From positions 1-13,924 of the forward strand of contig CAZQXC010000064.1 in NCBI GenBank assembly GCA_964597075.1: 13,924 nucleotides of DNA, read 5' to 3'. This stretch comes from UBA2336 sp964597075. GTDB taxonomy: Bacteria; Bacteroidota; Bacteroidia; Cytophagales; Cyclobacteriaceae. Positions 1 through 6,629 of the stretch are shown here, in pieces (within the stretch, counting starts at the first letter, position 1; each line of letters starts with the position of its first letter). Under the pieces are notes generated by a model. It saw only the letters and a program-made list of their open reading frames with translations, had not been told where the DNA came from and did no database searches. The position numbers and the translations under genes are program-made.

Positions 1-6
1 AATATG

Positions 7-54
7 ATTATATAACTGTGGGTCAGGAACTTAGCTCGGCAAGAGTTATATAAT
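7..54. repeat. Perfect 11-bp inverted repeat
   Basis: ATTATATAACT at 7-17 is repeated as its exact reverse complement at 44-54, with a 26-base spacer. It lies about 120 bp past the 3' end of a tyrosine recombinase remnant. The inner 10-mer ATTATATAAC recurs at 627-636 on the other side of that remnant. It could be a recombinase arm or core site, a regulator site, or a chance product of AT-rich DNA. The repeat is plain to see; its role is not. Bases 1-176 otherwise contain no gene that I can support. Confidence 0.5.
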
Positions 55-176
55 TTATATTATGTTAAGTTGATTTTATTGAGATCAGCCTCCCTGTGTG
101 GCTCGGTTAAAGAAATGGCATTAAAGTGTTTGAATAGCATTCTATTATTATACCTAACCTATTGATTGAGTTGAGA

Positions 177-491
177 TTAAATCTTAATCATTTTTTGGAC
201 ACCGCGATAAATGCAAATTTGACTTGTAGTTAGCTGGGGAGCATAACGATTTGTTGATTCTGGTGAACGGTGTCCCACCTGCTTGGCTACGGCCTGAATT
301 GGTGCCCCATTCCGGAGTAAATTTGTTATGTATGTTGCTCGTAGTGTTTCCGATCCCCGCTTCATCTTGAAATCATCTGGCCGGACTTCATCAACACTTT
401 CAAAGTAATCCTCCGTCAAATTCCACTTGCGATTTTTCCAAATGCCTATAATCTCGCGCTTCGCCGGTGGTAGATGAGAAAAAAAAGAGTT
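177..491 (-). pseudogene. Tyrosine recombinase (integrase), C-terminal remnant
   Basis: This open frame of about 105 codons runs from a TAG at 492-494 to a stop at 177-179. It has no ATG near its beginning; the first usable start is a TTG at 417-419. Counting from that TTG, it carries the last part of a tyrosine recombinase catalytic domain: an LRATYITNLL stretch with the box II arginine (R27), a VGH motif (H50) and the candidate nucleophile in NRYAP (Y59). The histidine of box II HxxR is replaced by glutamate (ETLR), and the core-binding domain and first catalytic arginine are absent. Full integrases of this family are usually 300-450 residues, so this is a relic that should not be active. 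A phage or integrative-element origin is likely but cannot be decided. Confidence 0.7.
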
Positions 492-540
492 CTAAACCCT
501 ACGCTAAAAAAAACTTTTTATGAAGATTGGTGAAAGGCCA

Positions 541-569
541 TGCCTTCATTAGCATTTCGGCAGGCAGGC
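541..569. repeat. REP-like palindromic repeat, copy 1
   Basis: TGCCT (541-545) pairs with AGGCA (562-566), and the right side reads TTCGGCAGGCAGGC (556-569). The layout TGCCT, TAGC, TTCGGCA, GGCAGGC is shared with the larger hairpin at 3657-3712. This suggests two copies of one dispersed intergenic element. Bases 492-645 around it hold no gene that I can support. Confidence 0.45.
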
Positions 570-645
570 TCGGATACCTAAGCAATTTAACAACTTGTCC
601 GATCAACTGGCGGATAACGCAATAACATTATATAACGAATACGTT

Positions 646-981
646 TTAGAGTAAATCAAGGACTTTAATCAGGCCTAGTTTTATCTCATCCATTTCTTTT
701 GCTGAAAGGATACCTAGCCGTTTAACAAATCTCTCTTTTGAAATTGATTTTACCTGAAAACAATCTGCAACACTAGCTTTGGTGATGCCATTACCTTTTG
801 AAGGCGTGAGCGACACATGCCAATCTCGAATAGAGCGAACTGGATCTGTAACAGGAACCACAACCTTTAATTGAAGAGCACCCATACTATCGTGATTTAC
901 AATTACTGCAGGCCTTACTTTGTCGATTTCTTGTCCAACTTTTGGAGCAAAGTCAACTAACCATACTTCGCTATGCTTCAT
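646..981 (-). CDS. MazF/PemK-type toxin (endoribonuclease)
   Basis: This 111-residue protein has the family's usual size and fold signature. An N-terminal strand reads MKHSEVWLVDF. It is followed by GQEIDKVRPAVIV with the conserved Arg-Pro, a VVPVT strand, and an ASVADCFQVKSIS segment where the family carries its D/Q-containing strand. MazF-type toxins cut single-stranded RNA at short motifs and so block translation; the cleavage motif cannot be read from the sequence. Its ATG (979-981) overlaps the antitoxin's TGA (978-980) as ATGA, which implies translational coupling. No stop or frameshift is seen, so it looks intact. The antitoxin-first order and the overlap are typical of type II modules. 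I am confident of the family but not of any finer subfamily name. Confidence 0.88.
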   Translation of the reverse strand: MKHSEVWLVDFAPKVGQEIDKVRPAVIVNHDSMGALQLKVVVPVTDPVRSIRDWHVSLTPSKGNGITKASVADCFQVKSISKERFVKRLGILSAKEMDEIKLGLIKVLDLL

Positions 982-1271
982 TCCTCAATAATGTCAAGAT
1001 CAACATCAGAAAAATTGTTTGCTTCCTTTGCATAGTACTTTATGGTTTCAGGGTCTTTTGCCTGGGATTCTATTTGTTTATAAATAGCAGCTTTATTCTT
1101 CCTCAATTTTTCAACGGCTCTCTGAAGGTTTGTTTCTGCAATTGCCGAGCGAATTAATATCCCCTCTTCAGTTTCCTCAATAACAACTTTCTCCAGTTTG
1201 TATTTCTTAATCATTTCAGACGGTAAAATAACAGCCTTGCTATTTCCTACCGATGTCAATGTTTTAATCAT
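978..1271 (-). CDS. MazE/AbrB-type antitoxin
   Basis: This is the antitoxin of the MazF-like gene that overlaps it by 4 bp. The N-terminal half is an AbrB/MazE swapped-hairpin DNA-binding domain (MIKTLTSVGNSKAVILPSEM, then KYKLEKVVIEETEEGILI). The acidic, charged C-terminal half, ending SDVDLDIIEE, is the part that in this family threads into the toxin dimer and neutralises it. I place the start at the ATG 1269-1271 because the conserved domain begins directly there. An in-frame TTG two codons upstream (1275-1277) lies inside the promoter-like box and is a less likely start. The resulting protein is 97 residues. A perfect palindrome 18 bp upstream (1289-1309) is a natural autoregulatory operator. 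Confidence 0.85.
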   Translation of the reverse strand: MIKTLTSVGNSKAVILPSEMIKKYKLEKVVIEETEEGILIRSAIAETNLQRAVEKLRKNKAAIYKQIESQAKDPETIKYYAKEANNFSDVDLDIIEE

Positions 1272-1274
1272 ACT

Positions 1275-1282
1275 CAAATATA
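1275..1282 (-). promoter_or_regulatory. Bacteroidota -7 box of the toxin-antitoxin operon
   Basis: The minus strand reads TATATTTG, an exact match to the Bacteroidota consensus TAnnTTTG. Only three bases separate it from the antitoxin ATG, so the transcript would start at or next to the initiation codon. The -33 region would fall inside the palindrome at 1289-1309. Confidence 0.45.
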
Positions 1283-1288
1283 CGATTA

Positions 1289-1309
1289 AGTTATAACAAT
1301 GTTATAACT
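1289..1309. promoter_or_regulatory. Palindromic operator of the toxin-antitoxin operon
   Basis: AGTTATAAC (1289-1297), three bases, then GTTATAACT (1301-1309) form a perfect 9-bp inverted repeat. It starts 18 bp upstream of the antitoxin ATG and overlaps the expected -33 region. MazE-type antitoxins bind such palindromes at their own promoters, alone or with the toxin. The repeat is seen directly; the binding is inferred. Confidence 0.65.
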
Positions 1310-1498
1310 CTTAGCATTATTTTGAGCACATTCACTTTATAATGGATCCTTTCATGTGGACTACTACTTGCCACGTTTGTAGCAATTCTAGCTGGTTTAC
1401 ATGAACAGCTTAAATGTTTCTGTATCATGTTGTAAGTGAGGTATTTGCAACTTATATTTTTACCTGACATTTTTGGCAAAGAAACCTTAAAACTTAAA

Positions 1499-1702
1499 TC
1501 AATCTGTATTGAAACCCTCCATTTTACTTAGATCGAAGTTAAACCGGTACAAATGCGGTTGCTGCATAGAGGCATCATCAAATTTCTTTTTCCAGCCTTT
1601 GCTGTTCACCCCAAAACGGTCTTCCAGTTCGTCCCACACTACGGCAATGTGTCCCTCTTCGAATAAATCTTTTTCCTGGTATTCGGTAAGGTAAAGAGTC
1701 AG
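1499..1702 (-). pseudogene. Fragment of an unrecognised protein gene
   Basis: Read on the minus strand, codons 1700-1702 down to the TGA at 1499-1501 give 67 residues of ordinary-looking protein, including the segments EYQEKDLFEEGHIAVVWDEL, DRFGVNSKGWKKKFD and QPHLYRFNFDLSKMEG. There is no start near the beginning; the first ATG is at 1565-1567. An in-frame TAA stands at 1703-1705. Beyond it, ten more plausible codons follow before a TAG at 1736-1738, so the gene is broken rather than short. I do not recognise the family. The balanced composition, with clustered Trp, Phe and charged residues, is the only reason to think it was once coding. Confidence 0.4.
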
Positions 1703-1705
1703 TTA

Positions 1706-1980
1706 AAATTCTGTATCCAATAAACCATCCGTTTTCTATGGGCTAGGATTAATATTCAGCATTAAGCGAGTTTTTAGTCTAATAAAGCCCAATACTACCA
1801 ATTTGCCATTTCTATTTCAGATGCTTAGATTCGTTAAACGCCTGTTTATCTGTGATTTACCAATTTAAATATTTGTAACATTTTGGTCATTTCTATTGCC
1901 TATCCACACCTGTCTCTTTGCCTGATTCTAATCTAATCACCATCTTCACTCCCCCAGTCCTTCCTTCTCATTCGTTTCCT
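1706..1980. other. Intergenic region upstream of the ABC-F gene
   Basis: This AT-rich stretch has no open frame with protein-like content and no strong hairpin. A C/T-rich tract runs through about 1900-1980 just before the promoter-like box of the ABC-F gene. Bases 1310-1498, on the other side of the gene fragment, are likewise empty. Confidence 0.4.
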
Positions 1981-1988
1981 TATCTTCG
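1981..1988 (+). promoter_or_regulatory. Probable -7 box of the ABC-F gene
   Basis: TATCTTCG is one base away from the Bacteroidota consensus TAnnTTTG and ends 18 bp before the ATG at 2007. No convincing -33 element was found. The leader would be very short and carries no Shine-Dalgarno sequence. Confidence 0.35.
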
Positions 1989-2006
1989 CGACTTATTTCA
2001 AATTCA

Positions 2007-3642
2007 ATGCTCGCAGTAAACAAGCTTTCGCTTCAATTCGGTAAACGTGTTCTCTTTGATGAAGTCAGCCTACGCTTCAGCCAAGGCAATTGCTACGGTG
2101 TGATTGGTGCCAATGGTGCCGGTAAATCCACCTTTCTTAAGATTCTATCAAATGAAATTGACCCTACCCGTGGCAATGTAAGCATGGAACCCAACAAACG
2201 CATGGCGGTACTGCGCCAGAATCACTACGAATTTGATGAAGTGTCTGTTTTGGATACAGTACTGATGGGCTATATCAAACTTTGGAACATCATGCAGGAA
2301 AAGGATGCTCTTTATGCCAAATCCGACTTTTCTGAAGCGGATGGCATGCGTGCCTCCGACCTGGAAGCTGAGTTTGCCGAGCTCAATGGGTGGAATGCAC
2401 AATCCGATGCAGCATCCCTTTTAAGCGGTTTAGGCATNNNNNNNNNNAGGCATTAAAGAAGAAAACCACTTTAACTTGCTCAAAGAACTCGATGGCGCTG
2501 AAAAAGTACGCGTACTCCTCGCCCAGGCCTTGTTCGGAAACCCTGATATCTTAATTCTGGATGAACCTACCAACGATTTGGATATTAACACTATAACATG
2601 GCTGGAAGATTTTTTACTTGAATTTGAGAATACTGTCATTGTCGTTTCCCACGACCGCCACTTTCTCGACACGGTATGTACCCACATTGTCGACATTGAC
2701 TTTCAGGCTATACGCATGTATACCGGCAACTATTCCTTCTGGTATCAGTCCAGTCAGTTAGCGTTATCGCAGCGATCATCAGCCAATAAGAAGGCCGAAG
2801 AAAAGCGTAAGGAGTTGCAGGAGTTTATCGCCCGCTTCAGCGCCAATGCGTCTAAGTCGCGGCAAGCCACCAGCAGACGCAAATTGCTGGAGAAGATCAA
2901 CGTGGATGAAATTCAGGCCTCTACCCGCAGGTACCCGGCCATCATGTTCCAGCAAAAACGCACGGCTGGCGATCAGGTGCTACACGCGGTAGGCCTTGGC
3001 TGTTCAAATCAGGGCACTCCCCTGTTCAGCAACCTCGATTTATATGTAAACAAAGGCGACAAAATTGCCTTTCTAAGCAAAGACAGTCTGGCGATTACCT
3101 CCTTGTTTCAGATTTTGGTGGGTGAACTCCTGGCATACCAGGGAACCTTTAAGTTTGGCCAAACCATCACCACGGCTTACCTCCCATCGAATAACGAAAA
3201 CTATTTCCAGTCGGTTGATAACCTTATCGACTGGCTGCGACAGTATGCCGAAGAAGAAAACCGTGACGAGATCTACATCCGAGGCTTTCTCGGTAAGATG
3301 CTCTTCTCCGGTGAGGAAGTTTTCAAAAAGTGCAGTGTCCTTTCGGGTGGTGAAAAGGTGCGTTGCATGATTTCGCGAATGATGCTCACCGGTGCCAACG
3401 TGCTGATACTGGATGAGCCCACCAACCACCTGGATTTGGAGTCTATTACGGCTTTCAACAATGCACTAAAAGATTTTCCAGGAACCGTGCTCTTTACCTC
3501 TCACGATCATGAGTTTACCCAAACGGTGGCCACCCGCATCGTTGAACTTACCCCCAATGGCTGCATCGATAAATTATTGACGTATGATGAATACATCAGC
3601 AGCGAAAAAGTAGCCGTGCAGAAAGAAGCGCTTTACGCGTAA
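2007..3642 (+). CDS. ABC-F family ATPase, YbiT/YkpA-like, split by an assembly gap
   Basis: This is a cytosolic two-domain ATP-binding cassette protein without membrane segments, of the ABC-F group that acts on ribosomes. After the ten Ns and the duplicated AGGCAT are collapsed, one frame of 539 residues results, close to E. coli YbiT. The first cassette has a canonical Walker A (GANGAGKST, 34-42), a weakened signature (LDGAE, 156-160), Walker B DEPTNDLD (D180, E181) and switch H210. A charged linker (about 240-310, including RFSANASKSRQATSR) corresponds to the P-site tRNA interaction motif. In the second cassette the Walker A position reads SKDSLAITS (352-360), without the glycines or the lysine, but the signature LSGGE (440-444), DEPTNHLD (E465) and switch H494 are intact. 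It is the only plus-strand gene and is probably monocistronic. The exact role, in translation regulation or antibiotic protection, cannot be told from the sequence; YbiT-like members are usually not resistance genes. Confidence 0.9.
2438..2447. other. Assembly gap (10 Ns) with overlapping contig ends
   Basis: The left contig ends in TTAGGCAT and the right one begins with AGGCATTAAAG. The shared 6-mer suggests the gap has negative length. Removing the Ns and one AGGCAT (16 bases) joins the two frames as GLGIKEE and keeps the family spacing before the KVRVLLAQ segment. Confidence 0.8.
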
Positions 3643-3656
3643 TTAAACTTATAGTC

Positions 3657-3712
3657 ATCGCGGGCCTGCCTGTTTGTAGCCGCTTCGGCATAGGCAGGCC
3701 TTGACCCGCGAT
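3657..3712. repeat. Large imperfect hairpin, REP-like repeat copy 2
   Basis: ATCGCGGG (3657-3664) pairs with CCCGCGAT (3705-3712). Inside it CCTGCCT (3665-3671) pairs with AGGCAGG (3692-3698), leaving a 6-base bulge on the right arm (3699-3704) and a loop holding TAGCCGCTTCGG. It begins 15 bp after the ABC-F stop. It has no T-run on either side, so it is more likely a dispersed palindromic element or an mRNA-stabilising structure than a classic terminator. Copy 1 lies at 541-569. Confidence 0.65.
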
Positions 3713-4197
3713 CCAAGATTTATGGACTAACAGTTTAGATCTCTCCTTTTTACCGCAAAGGTGCTGAGGTTTGATGGATGTTTTCAACCTTCACACAGCT
3801 AAACCCGACCGCGGTATTCTGTTAAAATCCTTCGCTTACGCGTAGCAACCAGAGTACAACTGACCGAGTTTTCATTATTGATAACCAGATAAATATCATT
3901 GTAATCTTCAAGTTGAACTTGAGTACATCTATTTTGGGCCGTTTTGATATAGCTATTGCTTCAGGGTGATATGGTTTAAACGATGTCTTTCAGCATGTTG
4001 TGCTGCTTAAGGAAACAACCCATTAAAGCCATCGGGTTTAAGACTAACTATATTATTAGATTATTCTTTTTTGCCTGGCCGAACATTCAACCAAATGCTT
4101 TCTTGCGGAAAGGGGCTTCCAGGTTGAAGATGTAAAGATTATTGCTCTCACGAAACTACTCGTATTACCAGCTTGAGCAGGAATGGGATAGCAGCAC
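3713..4197. other. Non-coding stretch between convergent genes
   Basis: Between the ABC-F gene and galM there is no open frame with protein-like content, no RNA gene that I recognise, and no clear terminator for galM. A short AACCC/GGGTT inverted pair near 4018-4040 is too weak to call. Decayed coding sequence cannot be excluded. Confidence 0.4.
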
Positions 4198-5334
4198 TCA
4201 ACGAACCATAAATTCCAATCGGCTTGTCTGGTAATAGGTTTCGCCCGGCTGTAAAATCGTGTTCGGGAAGAGGGGCTGATTGGGTGAGTCCGGAAAGTGC
4301 TGCGGCTCAAGACATAGTCCGGCATGCTTTCCATAAACCTGGCCGTTCTTTCCTGTGAGGGTGCCATCCAGAAAATTACCGGAATAGAATTGCAGGCCAG
4401 GCTCAGAGGTGTAGAGATGCATCTCCCGCCCACTGAACGGATCGTAGAGCTTTGCTGCAGGACCGGCCAAACCTGTTTCTTTTGCTTCGAACAACACAAA
4501 GTTGTGATCATATCCACCGGGCACGTGTAGGATATCCCGGCCGATGGCTTTTGGTTCCAAAAAATCGAATGGCGTTTCAAAAACCTCCATGAATTTTCCT
4601 GTGGGGATAAGGGAATCGTTTACTTCCGTTATCCGCTCTGCAAATAGCTGCAGTTCATGATCCAGTATAGTAGCTCGTTTGCCGGCTGATAAATTAAAGT
4701 AAGCGTGACTGGTCAAATTGACCGGAGTTGCCTTATCGGTTGTTGCCGTATAGTTAAGTGTAAGTGTGTTTGCATCACCTACTGTGAACAACACGTTCAC
4801 ATGGAGATTACCGGGAAAGCCTTCTTCCCCATCGGGGCTCTTATAGGTCATGCGCAAGGAACTGTCAGATTCGACTTTTACATCCCACACTACTTTGTCG
4901 TACCCCCTTTTCCCACCATGTAACGTATGGCCATTATTATTAGCATGAAGTAAGAACTGCTGACCATCAAGACTAAAGGTTGCATGACCTATGCGGTTGG
5001 CATAGCGTCCGATCAATGCACCAACGTATGGATTATTATCCGCCAGGTAACCTTCAAGCGAAGAAAAACAAAGTACAATATTTTCAAAATTTCCATTTCG
5101 GTCGGGTACCCTAATTTCTGTGATGGTCCCTCCATAATTCAGCACACTTACCTGCATGCCGGCTTTATTTCTAATCGTGAATTGCTTAATGGCGGTTGTG
5201 TCAATCATACTAAAATTGTTAATGGTTAATCCAACGTTTTCCGGTTGTTCCTTTTTCTGTGTGCTGCAAGTCGATGCAAGAGCCATCAGCACAGCAATAC
5301 GCAGAATCCGAAAAATGACAAGCAGTTTGCGCAA
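4198..5334 (-). CDS. galM: Exported aldose 1-epimerase (galactose mutarotase)
   Basis: This enzyme interconverts the alpha and beta anomers of aldoses such as galactose or glucose, feeding sugar uptake and the Leloir pathway. The 378 residues carry the family's landmarks: GRYANRIGHATF (109-120), NNNGHTLHGG with H136, the catalytic base region NLTSHAYFNL with H210, GGYDHNF with D276 and LCLEPQHFPD with the general base E343. The only start that keeps the N-terminal export signal is TTG at 5332-5334, because a TAA lies four codons upstream and the next Met is residue 17. The N-terminus (RKLL, a hydrophobic stretch, then ASTCST) looks like a lipoprotein or secretion signal with a poor lipobox around C23. 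Periplasmic or membrane-anchored mutarotases are common in Bacteroidota. It stands behind a terminator and appears to have its own transcription unit. Confidence 0.9.
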   Translation of the reverse strand: MRKLLVIFRILRIAVLMALASTCSTQKKEQPENVGLTINNFSMIDTTAIKQFTIRNKAGMQVSVLNYGGTITEIRVPDRNGNFENIVLCFSSLEGYLADNNPYVGALIGRYANRIGHATFSLDGQQFLLHANNNGHTLHGGKRGYDKVVWDVKVESDSSLRMTYKSPDGEEGFPGNLHVNVLFTVGDANTLTLNYTATTDKATPVNLTSHAYFNLSAGKRATILDHELQLFAERITEVNDSLIPTGKFMEVFETPFDFLEPKAIGRDILHVPGGYDHNFVLFEAKETGLAGPAAKLYDPFSGREMHLYTSEPGLQFYSGNFLDGTLTGKNGQVYGKHAGLCLEPQHFPDSPNQPLFPNTILQPGETYYQTSRLEFMVR

Positions 5335-5367
5335 CGAGGTATTTTAGTTCAACCAAATTCAAAAGAA

Positions 5368-5399
5368 AAAGCCGGAATGAAAAGTTTCACTCCGGCTTT
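5368..5399 (-). terminator. Intrinsic terminator after the gyrA-TPR unit
   Basis: Two 15-base arms (5368-5382 and 5385-5399) pair with a single mismatch around a 2-base spacer. The core is AAAGCCGGA/TCCGGCTTT. On the minus strand the stem runs into TTTTTCTTTT, the expected U-tract. It lies 21 bp downstream of the TPR gene's stop. On the plus strand the A/T-rich flank is weaker. Confidence 0.85.
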
Positions 5400-5420
5400 A
5401 AAATAAAAAGGGGTCCCTTA

Positions 5421-6605
5421 TTATTCTATCCCTAGCTCCTTCAGGCGCTTTTCAACGCGCGCTGCTTTAGTATCTTCACCCAGGTAGTAGTATATGATAC
5501 TGAGTTTATCCAACACATCAGTATCGGAAGGATTAAGCTTTTCGGCCTTCTCCCAATAGGGTGCGGCTTCCTTGTAACGTTTAACCAGTTCTCCATCAAG
5601 CTCTATTTTCTTTTTCTTATCGGCTGCAGAAATGCCCAAATTGTTCATCTCCTGTTTAATCTTATCAGCCTCGATCAGATAAAGCTGTGCCAGATAATAC
5701 TGGGCATCAAAGTAGGTAGGATCAATTTTTAAGGCTTCTTCAAAATTTTTCTTGGCTTCATCAAAATTATTAAGTTTAGAATTCACATAGCCCAGGTAAA
5801 ATTGTAATGTTTTATTGGTGGGGTCATCTTTAACTGCCTTTTCAAGTCCACCTTTGGCTTCTGCCGTTTTGTCCATATCGATGAGGTAGCCAATTTCCAT
5901 CAGTGCGAAATTTTTCTCATTTGGAAATTTATTTTTGGCCTCACGCGTGAGTTCAAGCGCTTTATTTTTATCTTCTTTTGGTCCACCATAGATACTGATC
6001 ATGACCGAATAAGCATCAGCAGACATACCACCCAATGCAATGTATTTTTCAAGATTCGTCAGTGCTCGGTCGTATTCTTCATTTGCCTGCGATACAAAAC
6101 CAGCATAGAAATAAGCCGTTGTATCTTCTGGGACAATAACTATGCTTTTGTCAAAATTTTGGAGTGCATTTTCATAGTCATCATCCTGGTAGGCTGTAGC
6201 GCCAAGATTTAAATAGTAACTTGCCAAATAGTTCATGGATTGAGTTCTGAGTACAGGAAGCCCCATTTGATCCTGATAAAATAGTTCACCTTTAGCATTT
6301 TTATTTAGGTCATCTGCCTTCGCAAATGCCTCCATGGAAGTTTTAAAACTATTGGATTCCAGTGACTTGAAGGATTCATTCTTCGTGGTGTCCAAAGAAG
6401 CATAAATCAATCCACGGTAGTACCAGGTTTTGGCATCTAATGAAAGTTTAGGGTCGGTTGAACAGACATCGATCATTTCTTTCGCTTGCTGAAGTTCACC
6501 GCTTTTCCAGGAGTTTAACGCTTTAGTTAAATTGGGCTTAATCGGCTTTTGGGCATACACGGCCAAAGGCAACGCGATTAATACAAGAATCACTACTTTT
6601 TTCAT
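5421..6605 (-). CDS. Periplasmic tetratricopeptide-repeat protein
   Basis: This 394-residue protein begins with a clear Sec signal peptide (MKKVVILVLIALPLAVYA, then Gln), so it is exported. The mature part is almost wholly alpha-helical TPR. Recognisable units include YYLNLGATAYQDDDYENALQ (about 130-150), AYFYAGFVSQANEEYDRALT, LQFYLGYVNSKLNNFDEAKK, FDAQYYLAQLY, and VLDKLSIIYYYLGEDTKAAR near the C-terminus. A Lys-rich insert (IKQEMNNL to DKKKKIELDG) interrupts the array. TPR proteins are scaffolds for protein contacts; no partner can be named. It starts 24 bp after the gyrA stop and ends at a strong terminator, so it is probably the last gene of a gyrA-led transcription unit. No membrane anchor or lipobox is present. 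Confidence 0.85.
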   Translation of the reverse strand: MKKVVILVLIALPLAVYAQKPIKPNLTKALNSWKSGELQQAKEMIDVCSTDPKLSLDAKTWYYRGLIYASLDTTKNESFKSLESNSFKTSMEAFAKADDLNKNAKGELFYQDQMGLPVLRTQSMNYLASYYLNLGATAYQDDDYENALQNFDKSIVIVPEDTTAYFYAGFVSQANEEYDRALTNLEKYIALGGMSADAYSVMISIYGGPKEDKNKALELTREAKNKFPNEKNFALMEIGYLIDMDKTAEAKGGLEKAVKDDPTNKTLQFYLGYVNSKLNNFDEAKKNFEEALKIDPTYFDAQYYLAQLYLIEADKIKQEMNNLGISAADKKKKIELDGELVKRYKEAAPYWEKAEKLNPSDTDVLDKLSIIYYYLGEDTKAARVEKRLKELGIE

Positions 6606-6629
6606 TTTTGATTTAGGTTTTATTCAATT

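Noticed and set aside
1..176. tRNA gene as integration target next to the recombinase remnant
   Set aside because: No cloverleaf arms, T-loop motif or CCA-like end could be found on either strand.
580..640. Integron attC-like site near the toxin-antitoxin operon
   Set aside because: An ATTTAAC word fits RYYYAAC, but no matching GTTRRRY partner or imperfect palindrome was found at a suitable distance.
1291..1479. Short minus-strand open frame upstream of the antitoxin
   Set aside because: It overlaps the palindromic operator, has no recognisable domain, and its composition looks like non-coding sequence.
2107..2540. ABC-F as an antibiotic-resistance determinant
   Set aside because: The protein resembles the housekeeping YbiT/YkpA group; there is no neighbouring resistance gene or leader peptide, and the linker is not extended.
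2007..3642. ABC-F gene as a frameshifted pseudogene or two separate genes
   Set aside because: The frame change falls exactly at the Ns, and the flanks share AGGCAT; collapsing the overlap restores a family-length protein.
4056..4200. Extra short gene downstream of galM on the minus strand
   Set aside because: The long alternative frame there is the shadow of galM; beyond the galM stop the composition is not protein-like, and no start is supported.
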